Origin: Bacillota bacterium
GTDB lineage: Bacteria > Bacillota > Clostridia > Tissierellales > Peptoniphilaceae
Assembly: GCA_023443025.1 (NCBI GenBank)
Contig: JAEZWM010000037.1
Span: 1 to 5,093 of the forward strand
Length of the DNA: 5,093 nt
Direction of reading: 5' to 3'
A model generated the notes under the pieces. The model was given only the letters and a program-made list of their open reading frames with translations, was not told the origin of the DNA and made no database searches. Of this stretch, positions 1 to 4,441 are shown one piece after another. A program made the translations under genes and the position numbers. The number at the start of each line of letters is the position of its first letter. Position 1 is the stretch's first letter.

Positions 1-3
1 GCT

Positions 4-9
4 CCTCCT
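4..9 (-). promoter_or_regulatory. Ribosome binding site of divergent gene outside the window
   Basis: The minus strand reads AGGAGG at 9 to 4, a perfect Shine-Dalgarno core, about 20 bases downstream of the predicted transcription start. Only three bases remain before the window edge, so the start codon should lie within roughly the next 2 to 6 bases outside it. This shows that a leftward gene begins immediately beyond position 1; its identity cannot be seen. Confidence 0.75.
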
Positions 10-29
10 CTCATACTATCTATTTACCT

Positions 30-50
30 ATATTATACGTTGTATAGTAT
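30..50. promoter_or_regulatory. Palindrome over the divergent promoter, likely operator
   Basis: Two 9-base arms (30-38 and 42-50) are complementary except for one position (33 against 47), with a 3-base centre; the core is TATAC-gtt-GTATA. The palindrome covers the -10 box and part of the spacer of the leftward promoter. A further half-site-like copy, ATACTAT at 13-19, mirrors ATAGTAT at 44-50, 31 bases away (about three helical turns). The size and position suit a dimeric repressor or a LysR-type autoregulator, but no family-specific box could be assigned. Confidence 0.5.
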
Positions 51-60
51 CATATGTCAA
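32..60 (-). promoter_or_regulatory. Consensus sigma-A promoter for divergent gene off the left edge
   Basis: Read on the minus strand, TTGACA (60 to 55) is followed by a 17-base spacer and TATAAT (37 to 32), an exact match to the housekeeping consensus. Transcription would start near 25 and run leftward out of the window. A ribosome binding site follows at 9 to 4, so the leader is short. The spacer and -10 box are overlapped by an imperfect palindrome (30-50), which suggests a strong promoter held in check by a repressor. YeiH-family genes are often divergent from a LysR-type regulator, so the unseen gene may be one; that is inference. Confidence 0.85.
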
Positions 61-100
61 GCATTATTATATATGTTTATGATTTCTTTATATTTTTGTA

Positions 101-128
101 TTGCTAAATTGGTATTTCGTGATAAAAT
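101..128 (+). promoter_or_regulatory. Possible promoter of the yeiH-family gene
   Basis: TTGCTA (101-106), a 16-base spacer and TAAAAT (123-128) with an extended -10 TG at 120-121 form a reasonable rightward promoter. It lies downstream of the leftward promoter and does not overlap it. The predicted transcript would begin near 135, only a few bases before the ribosome binding site at 137-143. That leaves a very short leader and makes the assignment tentative. Confidence 0.35.
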
Positions 129-136
129 TAAATGTG

Positions 137-143
137 AAGGGAG
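137..143 (+). promoter_or_regulatory. Ribosome binding site that fixes the yeiH start
   Basis: AAGGGAG lies 7 bases before the ATG at 151. The open frame extends back to a TTG at 40, but that TTG has no ribosome binding site and sits inside the divergent promoter. The 37 extra residues it would add are not part of the usual family protein. Confidence 0.75.
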
Positions 144-150
144 AAATTAT

Positions 151-1158
151 ATGAAAATTAATAGAATAATTAGTGGATTTATTTGCTGTCTACTTATAGC
201 TATACCTTGTAATTATATCGGTAAACTATTTCCGGTAATTGGCGGACCGGTACTTGCAATTTTAACAGGTATGATATTGGGTGGTTTTATAAGGGGCCAT
301 AAGTATTTTAGTAATCTAGCTCCGGGTATTAAGTTCACATCTAAATACATACTCCAATTAGCCGTTGTGCTTTTAGGTTTTGGGATGAATTTAAATAGCG
401 TACTTTTAACGGGTAAAGAATCACTACCTATAATTGTCTCTACGATATCGGTAGCACTTATAATTTCATATATCATTTATAAATTATTTAAAATGCCTTC
501 TAATATATCGACTCTCATAGGTGTTGGTTCTTCGATTTGTGGAGGCTCAGCCATAGCTGCTACAGCGCCGGTTATTGGAGCTGAAGAAGAGGAGATTGCT
601 CAAGCAATATCAGTTATATTTTTGTTTAATGTTATTGCAGCACTGATCTTCCCATCCCTTGGTCAACTCATTGGATTTTCTGATAATGGTTTTGGTCTTT
701 TTGCAGGAACAGCAGTAAATGATACTTCATCGGTAACGGCAGCCGCTTCCGCTTGGGACGGTATTCACGGCAGCAATACTTTGGATACGGCTGCAATAGT
801 AAAAATGACGAGAACACTTGCCATCATCCCCATCACTGTAGTCCTTGCTTTCTATAAATCTTCAAAGAGTGGTTCAGGCGAAAAAATGAATCTAAGAAAA
901 GTATTTCCGGTGTTTATCTTATTTTTCGTATTAGCATCAGTCATAACTACTTTTATAGGATTACCGGAAGCTTTGATAAGTTTGTTAAAATCATCGTCTA
1001 AATTTTTCATAGTTATGGCAATGGCAGGTATTGGAATTAATACAGATATTGTGAAGCTTATCAAAACCGGAGCTAAACCTATACTCATGGGTGCTTTATG
1101 CTGGATTTCGATAGCACTGACATCCATTGGAATGCAACTCTTTTTAGATTTAATGTAA
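151..1158 (+). CDS. yeiH: YeiH family putative sulfate exporter (UPF0324)
   Basis: This is a 335-residue polytopic inner membrane protein of the YeiH/UPF0324 family (Pfam Cons_hypoth698; the putative sulfate exporter family in transporter classification). Hydrophobic segments run through nearly the whole chain, about ten. Recognisable family blocks are the glycine/alanine-rich GVGSSICGGSAIAATAPVIG near residues 124-143 with the acidic EEEE just after, AGTAVNDTSSVTAAA at about 185-199, KMTRTLAIIP at about 218-227 and MAMAGIGINTDI at about 289-300. The length matches the family norm of about 330-350. The ATG at 151 is chosen because of the ribosome binding site 7 bases upstream. The gene stands alone, divergent from an unseen leftward gene and convergent with the nitroreductase operon. 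The substrate (sulfate, sulfite or another small anion) is not experimentally settled for most members, so the transport role is known only at family level. Confidence 0.9.
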   Translation: MKINRIISGFICCLLIAIPCNYIGKLFPVIGGPVLAILTGMILGGFIRGHKYFSNLAPGIKFTSKYILQLAVVLLGFGMNLNSVLLTGKESLPIIVSTISVALIISYIIYKLFKMPSNISTLIGVGSSICGGSAIAATAPVIGAEEEEIAQAISVIFLFNVIAALIFPSLGQLIGFSDNGFGLFAGTAVNDTSSVTAAASAWDGIHGSNTLDTAAIVKMTRTLAIIPITVVLAFYKSSKSGSGEKMNLRKVFPVFILFFVLASVITTFIGLPEALISLLKSSSKFFIVMAMAGIGINTDIVKLIKTGAKPILMGALCWISIALTSIGMQLFLDLM

Positions 1159-1159
1159 A

Positions 1160-1187
1160 AAATCCCCACATTTTTCTGTGGGGATTT
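1160..1187. terminator. Bidirectional intrinsic terminator between convergent genes
   Basis: AAATCCCCACA (1160-1170), a 6-base loop and TGTGGGGATTT (1177-1187) form a perfect 11-bp stem. Rightward, the stem ends in TTT followed by a CTCT mix, a modest U-tract for the yeiH transcript that stops at 1158. Leftward, the hairpin is followed by six T (1162 to 1157), a good U-tract for the nitroreductase transcript that stops at 1190. Both genes end within a few bases of the hairpin, so it plausibly serves both. Confidence 0.9.
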
Positions 1188-1189
1188 CT

Positions 1190-1696
1190 CTATATATGAT
1201 GTACATAGTTTTCGTTGAATTGTGTACGAGCTTCGTGTTCTCCCGAAGGATACCCGATATGAATTAGAGAAAGTGGTATAATATGGTCTTCAAGCTCCAG
1301 TATATTCCTTATGCTTTTTATTGCATCGCGTTTAGGATATATTCCGCACCAACAGGTTCCTAATCCCAGTTCAACTGCAGTTATCAATATGTTTTGTGTT
1401 GCTGCACTACAGTCTTGAACCCAGAAATCTGCTTTACCTTCTGGCAAAAATCTATCTGAGTTGCCTGCAACGATTATAATTAAAGGTGAGTTCATATTTG
1501 TATATGGTGTCGAAGCTCTTAGTTTTTCAAGAGTATGAGTATTACGAACTATATAGAACTCCCAAGGCTGCATATTTACTGCACTTGGTGCCGCCATTGC
1601 AGATTCTAATAACAACCTCAGTAAATCATCTTCCACTGGTTTATCTAAAAACTTTCTTACACTTCTTCTTTTAAGAATAGCTTCACTTGCTTTCAT
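1190..1696 (-). CDS. Nitroreductase family protein (FMN-dependent oxidoreductase)
   Basis: This is a 168-residue cytoplasmic flavoprotein of the nitroreductase fold (PF00881), a family that uses FMN and NAD(P)H to reduce nitro groups, quinones or flavins. Visible marks are the N-terminal FMN-phosphate contact RRSVRKF (residues 10-16), APSAVNMQPWEF (36-47), the helix DCSAATQNILITAVELGLGT (95-114) leading into CWCGIYP, and IGYP (147-150). The length fits the short single-domain members of about 165-185 residues. The ATG at 1696 overlaps the ybaN stop as ATGA, and its ribosome binding site GGAGGA (1708 to 1703) lies inside the end of ybaN, so translation is probably coupled. The true substrate cannot be told from sequence. 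Members with unusual roles exist (dehalogenases, the BluB flavin destructase), but this one lacks any obvious extension pointing to them. Confidence 0.92.
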   Translation of the reverse strand: MKASEAILKRRSVRKFLDKPVEDDLLRLLLESAMAAPSAVNMQPWEFYIVRNTHTLEKLRASTPYTNMNSPLIIIVAGNSDRFLPEGKADFWVQDCSAATQNILITAVELGLGTCWCGIYPKRDAIKSIRNILELEDHIIPLSLIHIGYPSGEHEARTQFNENYVHHI

Positions 1697-2133
1697 TGTA
1701 AGTCCTCCATTCTGTCTATGCTCTTTGTCTTTATAATATTGAGCTTCTCACGTTTATTATACTCAATTGTTCTTACAACAAATATAAAGTAATATAGATG
1801 AAAAATCCAAATAAACAGAAGTATGATCCTACCAATCATCACATTACGCATCAATATAAAAGCCAATGTCATTAATAGCGTAATAGTAATCATTGCACGA
1901 ATTTTTGCCTTTAGTGTCATCCCTCGTTCTTTAACTAAACTTTCTAAATTATCCTTATATAAACCGGTGCCAAGAAACCATTTATGAAATCTTGGTGAAC
2001 TTCTAGCAAAAGCATAAAGAGATATAAGTAAGAAAGGAGTGGTAGGAAGTACCGGTAAAATTGCACCTATTGCGCCAAAAACTAATGCAATAATTCCTAT
2101 TATTAAGTAAATTATCTTTTTTATTTTAATCAC
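1693..2133 (-). CDS. ybaN: YbaN/DUF454 family small membrane protein
   Basis: This 146-residue protein matches the DUF454 (YbaN) family. The diagnostic stretch is GAIGAILPVLPTTPFLL (about 20-36) followed by FARSSPRFHKW (42-52). Hydrophobic segments lie at about 7-27, 78-95 and 99-120, so it is an inner membrane protein; its function is unknown in any organism I can name. The C-terminal tail after residue 121 (charged, TIEYNKREK and onward) is somewhat longer than in E. coli YbaN. The start is GTG at 2133: an in-frame TAA lies 15 bases upstream, and the N-terminus lines up with the family. It is the first gene of a two-gene operon with the nitroreductase gene, its TGA (1695 to 1693) overlapping that gene's ATG. 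The association with a nitroreductase hints at a redox or membrane stress setting, but this is not established. Confidence 0.88.
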   Translation of the reverse strand: MIKIKKIIYLIIGIIALVFGAIGAILPVLPTTPFLLISLYAFARSSPRFHKWFLGTGLYKDNLESLVKERGMTLKAKIRAMITITLLMTLAFILMRNVMIGRIILLFIWIFHLYYFIFVVRTIEYNKREKLNIIKTKSIDRMEDLQ

Positions 2134-2139
2134 CCCTCT
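2134..2139 (-). promoter_or_regulatory. Ribosome binding site abutting the ybaN GTG start
   Basis: On the minus strand AGAGGG (2139 to 2134) runs straight into the GTG start with no spacer. Read through the start codon it gives AGGGGTGAT, a near-complete match to the anti-Shine-Dalgarno complement AGGAGGTGAT. The spacing is therefore abnormal: either initiation at the GTG uses the upstream part weakly, or a non-standard start such as the ATA or ATT codons just downstream is used. No ATG, GTG or TTG occurs in frame at normal spacing. Confidence 0.5.
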
Positions 2140-2237
2140 TTTTGCTTAGCTATCATTAACTATACCCAAGTTTTATAAACAGTATACATTTTGCATTTTT
2201 AAAATAAACCACCTTTAAAAGTAAACAAATAAAACCC

Positions 2238-2261
2238 TGATAGGTATCATATTTCTATATG
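2238..2261. repeat. Two overlapping short palindromes upstream of the ybaN operon
   Basis: TGATA-gg-TATCA (2238-2249) is a perfect 12-base palindrome, and CATAT-ttct-ATATG (2248-2261) overlaps its end. They sit 105-130 bases upstream of the ybaN start. They may be a regulator site, but in such AT-rich sequence short dyads also arise by chance. Confidence 0.3.
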
Positions 2262-2300
2262 CTTATATTTATTATTAACTGCTTATCTATCGTCCAAAAT

Positions 2301-2377
2301 TCCCTCTATTTTAAATTATTATTCAGGAGTTGTCATCCTCTTGGGTTTTTGCATTTTTTTATTGAAACATAGGAGAG
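2301..2377 (-). pseudogene. Relic of the C-terminal part of a DUF4846 lipoprotein gene
   Basis: This stretch aligns with 3421-3499, inside the 3' part of the intact DUF4846 gene and on the same strand. By hand count, 53 of 77 aligned bases match, with one 2-base gap. Read on the minus strand it gives KRMTTPE, matching KRMITPE (residues 292-298 region) of the intact protein. Two TAA codons follow immediately, where the intact gene has Trp-Ser. Upstream, the frame that matches PWYSL reads as PMFQ then a stop, and the gap shifts the frame between the two parts. The fragment therefore cannot be translated as a family member. It looks like the tail of a duplicated and decayed paralogue, now separated from the intact copy by the methyltransferase gene. 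Homology fades on both sides. Confidence 0.6.
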
Positions 2378-2534
2378 TTTTTTGTCCTTAATATTTGTAA
2401 GTTCTTATTAAATTTCACTACATTTTTCAATTTACTTTAACTTCTAATACAGATATCTCACTTACATAATCAAAATAAATTAAAATATTTTAAAAGACTT
2501 CAACAATCTTAGGTCCAATTAGATATTTTCAACA

Positions 2535-3200
2535 TTAATCTTTCTTCCTACACTCAACACTTATAATTGCTCCATCTATACTAAACCATAATATATCATA
2601 GTCAACTTCCAATCTCCTCATAAGTGATTCTTTTGTGTCAAAAGGTGGTGTAAACCACCCCTTCGGACTAAGAACATTATTTACTAAAAAATCAGATATT
2701 ATAATCTCATTTTTTATATAGAAACATGCTAAGAAAGTTCCACCCGGTTTTAAAACTCTTTTGCAGTTTTCAAATGCACTTTCTTTGTTAGGGAATGCAT
2801 GAAAACCATTCATACTAAGAACCATATCAAATGTATTGTCATCAAAGGTTAAGTTACCTACATCTCCTTGTTGGAGCTTTATATCTACTTTTAAATCTTT
2901 CATGTTTTCTCTGCACCTAACAAGCATATCTTCGCTATAATCAACACCGGTTATACTAGCATTTTTAAGCATTTTATAAGTATTCGCGGTAAATATTCCC
3001 GTGCCAACAGGTATATCCAATATACTGCCACTAAAATCCACCGGTATTCTTGATAACAAAGCTTTGGCAATGTCATCGTCACTATAACCGCCCCAGAAAG
3101 TCTTTAAGTATAATTTACTCCACCAAGTTTTTCCTCTAAGTATCTCATCATAGATGGATATACTTTTTTTGTAAGCCATCCTTATTTTATTATCATCCAT
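2535..3200 (-). CDS. Class I SAM-dependent methyltransferase
   Basis: This 221-residue cytoplasmic protein has the Rossmann-like methyltransferase fold (Methyltransf_11/25 type). Motif I is ILDIPVGTGIF (60-70), the SAM-binding glycine loop. GVDYSEDML (85-93) gives the acidic residue expected to bind the SAM ribose, QQGDV (110-114) the adenine-contacting loop, FDMVLSMNGFHAF (124-136) motif II, and RVLKPGG (148-154) the usual motif before the last strands. Motif I has IPVG in place of the commoner xxGxG opening, a tolerated variant seen in related proteins. The N-terminal 50 residues form a helical cap with aromatic residues (TWWSKLY), as in small-molecule methyltransferases. The substrate is not predictable. 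The ATG at 3200 is supported by AAAGGA at 3213 to 3208, seven bases upstream. The gene appears to be a single unit preceded by palindromes that may regulate it. Confidence 0.9.
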   Translation of the reverse strand: MDDNKIRMAYKKSISIYDEILRGKTWWSKLYLKTFWGGYSDDDIAKALLSRIPVDFSGSILDIPVGTGIFTANTYKMLKNASITGVDYSEDMLVRCRENMKDLKVDIKLQQGDVGNLTFDDNTFDMVLSMNGFHAFPNKESAFENCKRVLKPGGTFLACFYIKNEIIISDFLVNNVLSPKGWFTPPFDTKESLMRRLEVDYDILWFSIDGAIISVECRKKD

Positions 3201-3226
3201 TTCTTCTTCCTTTCTATTTCCAAAAC

Positions 3227-3242
3227 GTTAGTCTATGCTAAC
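3227..3242. promoter_or_regulatory. Palindrome in the methyltransferase leader
   Basis: GTTAG (3227-3231), a 6-base centre and CTAAC (3238-3242) form a perfect dyad, 27 bases before the methyltransferase ATG and just after the transcription start predicted from the promoter at 3251-3279. This is a typical place for a repressor operator or a small 5' leader hairpin. It does not cover the ribosome binding site. Confidence 0.4.
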
Positions 3243-3250
3243 TCATTTTT

Positions 3251-3279
3251 AAAATATTAGTTCCTACTTTTAAAAGCAA
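3251..3279 (-). promoter_or_regulatory. Candidate promoter of the methyltransferase gene
   Basis: On the minus strand TTGCTT (3279 to 3274), a 17-base spacer and TATTTT (3256 to 3251) give a moderate sigma-A promoter (3 and 4 matches of 6). It lies almost exactly within the nested palindrome 3254-3289, so a protein bound there would block it. Leader length to the ATG would be about 44 bases. Confidence 0.35.
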
Positions 3280-3289
3280 GAACTAATAT
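3254..3289. repeat. Nested inverted repeat: operator or terminator
   Basis: ATATTAGTTC (3254-3263) and GAACTAATAT (3280-3289) are perfect 10-base arms around a second perfect palindrome, CTTTTAAAAG (3267-3276). Leftward, the outer hairpin is followed by a short T run (3254 to 3251), so it could be a weak terminator for the DUF4846 gene ending about 100 bases upstream. It also coincides with the candidate methyltransferase promoter, which fits an operator equally well. The AATATTAG element recurs at 3331-3338. Confidence 0.55.
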
Positions 3290-3344
3290 CTAGTTTATAC
3301 TATTTATTGTTAATATACAAGTTAGAATTTAATATTAGAGTATC

Positions 3345-3365
3345 AGAATAAAGTATATTTATTCT
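3345..3365. repeat. Hairpin just after the DUF4846 gene
   Basis: AGAATAAA (3345-3352), loop GTATA and TTTATTCT (3358-3365) make a perfect 8-bp A/T-rich stem 22 bases after the DUF4846 stop codon. There is no clean U-tract after it on the minus strand, so it is at best a weak terminator or a 3'-end protecting hairpin. Confidence 0.4.
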
Positions 3366-3387
3366 AATAATATCATATCCTATAAAA

Positions 3388-4335
3388 TTACTCCTTAACC
3401 GCCCCGGTATATCTCATAAGGTCTTGTATATTAAATGACCATTCAGGAGTTATCATTCTTTTAGCTTTCACTACATCATTTAATGAATACCAAGGAGAGA
3501 TGTTTTCATTATTATCGTTTATTAGAATTTGCGTTTGCTGTGCCGGCATATATGATTGTGCAACTAAAAAAACCACATCTCCATCTGCATTTTTTGCTAT
3601 GTCCATAATGATAATTGTATGTCCTTTATCAAGGAAAATATCACCAATTTTTATCTCGTCAGGATTGATTGGTTCAGCTTCTTCTAGCATTGAAAGCGTA
3701 CCTGCATATGCAAATACCATATCCATATATTCTCTAAAGCTCTCATAAGACATATCGCCGGGAATCCCGGATGGATAATATCCACTATCAGGATCTATTC
3801 GATACCCTTCTATCCATTTACTATATTCCGTTAGAAATCCTGACACAAAATGGAACTTGATGTCATTATATCTTTCTACCGACCATAGATACTCTGCTCT
3901 TAAAAGCATTATAGCATCTGCACATTGATGAAGATCACGAGGTCCTGTATCTACATCTAAGACCGAATCATATACATTTTTCTTGTTTTTCTCACGTCCA
4001 TCATGGTAAAGTACCGGCGAACCGTATGGCTTAAGTTTTTGAGTCCTAAGGAACTGCTCATAACTTCCCTCTTCAACAGCTACCCTTGTGTAACCACTCG
4101 GGGGAACGTATCTTGACTCGATAGTGTCGCCTTCTACATTTAATACATTCTCTTTATGTACAGAATCTTCAATTTTACTTTCAGTTTTTTCTATATCACT
4201 TTTCTCAGGTTTATCATTTTTATCATCTATTACAATCTCTTGAACTATTTCTTCTTTTGGCTCATTTATCCTTTCGATTTCTGAACATGCAGACAGCATA
4301 ATAATAAGCATCGATATAAATAAAATTGTCTTCAT
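3388..4335 (-). CDS. DUF4846 domain lipoprotein
   Basis: This 315-residue exported lipoprotein begins with a lipoprotein signal peptide (residues 1-16) ending in LSAC, so Cys17 is the lipidated residue and the protein is anchored on the outer face of the membrane. Residues 18-75 are a Glu/Lys/Asp-rich, low-complexity linker that probably crosses the cell wall layer. From about residue 79 the chain matches DUF4846: SGYTRVAVEEGSYEQFLR, LKPYGSPVLYHDG (101-113), VDTGPRDLHQCADAIMLLRA (128-147), FVSGF and GHTIIIMDIA (238-247). The function is unknown. The conserved Cys138 at the head of a helix, His239 in a strand and Gln260 after the next strand recall the layout of papain-like NlpC/P60 enzymes, but this is my inference. 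The ATG at 4335 has GGAGG 6 bases upstream, and a TATAAT at 4369 to 4364 lies upstream as a likely -10 box. A decayed second copy lies at about 2301-2377. Confidence 0.85.
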   Translation of the reverse strand: MKTILFISMLIIMLSACSEIERINEPKEEIVQEIVIDDKNDKPEKSDIEKTESKIEDSVHKENVLNVEGDTIESRYVPPSGYTRVAVEEGSYEQFLRTQKLKPYGSPVLYHDGREKNKKNVYDSVLDVDTGPRDLHQCADAIMLLRAEYLWSVERYNDIKFHFVSGFLTEYSKWIEGYRIDPDSGYYPSGIPGDMSYESFREYMDMVFAYAGTLSMLEEAEPINPDEIKIGDIFLDKGHTIIIMDIAKNADGDVVFLVAQSYMPAQQTQILINDNNENISPWYSLNDVVKAKRMITPEWSFNIQDLMRYTGAVKE

Positions 4336-4363
4336 AATACCCCTCCAACTCTTCTAGTTTCAA

Positions 4364-4369
4364 ATTATA
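4364..4369 (-). promoter_or_regulatory. Likely -10 box of the DUF4846 lipoprotein gene
   Basis: A perfect TATAAT reads on the minus strand at 4369 to 4364, 28 bases upstream of the ATG and just downstream of the terminator of the preceding gene. The place where a -35 box is expected (about 4392-4387) does not match the consensus, so the promoter may be weak or need an activator. Confidence 0.45.
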
Positions 4370-4416
4370 CTATAAGAATTGATATTTATTACCTACAGTT
4401 TAGTAATATAAGAATT

Positions 4417-4441
4417 AAAAAAAGGAAAGCTACAGCTCTCC
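4417..4441 (-). terminator. Intrinsic terminator overlapping the end of the AlkD-like gene
   Basis: On the minus strand GGAGAGC (4441 to 4435), loop TGTA and GCTTTCC (4430 to 4424) form a 7-bp stem with one G-U pair, followed by seven T (4423 to 4417). The left arm and loop contain the last codons and most of the TAG stop (4432 to 4430) of the repair gene. It separates that gene from the DUF4846 lipoprotein gene, which has its own promoter signal downstream. Confidence 0.85.

Larger units (their letters stand above)
2134..2534. other. Intergenic region without an intact gene
   Basis: About 400 very AT-rich bases separate ybaN from the methyltransferase gene. They should contain the promoter of the ybaN-nitroreductase operon. 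The best -10 candidate I see is TATACT (2186 to 2181) with only a poor -35 (TTTATT, 2208 to 2203), so I do not call it. Two short overlapping palindromes lie at 2238-2261, and a relic of a DUF4846 lipoprotein gene at about 2301-2377. The part from 2400 to 2534 shows no open frame, strong hairpin or recognisable motif. No convincing terminator for the methyltransferase gene was found. Confidence 0.6.

Noticed and set aside
40..150. A TTG start at 40 that would add 37 residues to the YeiH protein.
   Set aside because: It has no ribosome binding site, lies inside the divergent promoter, and the extra residues exceed the usual family length. The ATG at 151 has a well-placed AAGGGAG.
213..476. An open frame on the minus strand opposite yeiH.
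   Set aside because: It lies wholly inside a clear family gene, has no family resemblance and is a frame shadow. The same applies to minus 852-1169, plus 1486-1674 and plus 3500-3748.
2181..2208. A promoter for the ybaN operon with TATACT as -10 box.
   Set aside because: The -35 candidate matches only 3 of 6 bases, and several equally poor alternatives exist in this AT-rich stretch.
2492..2510. A possible terminator after the methyltransferase gene (AAGATT, GTTGA loop, AGTCTT, then TT).
   Set aside because: The stem has only six pairs including one G-U and one G-C, with an interrupted T run. It is too weak to call.
2380..2534. Extension of the DUF4846 relic further towards the methyltransferase gene.
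   Set aside because: I tried to match it to the GD-F-LDKGHT region of the intact protein. Spacing and bases did not agree beyond chance.
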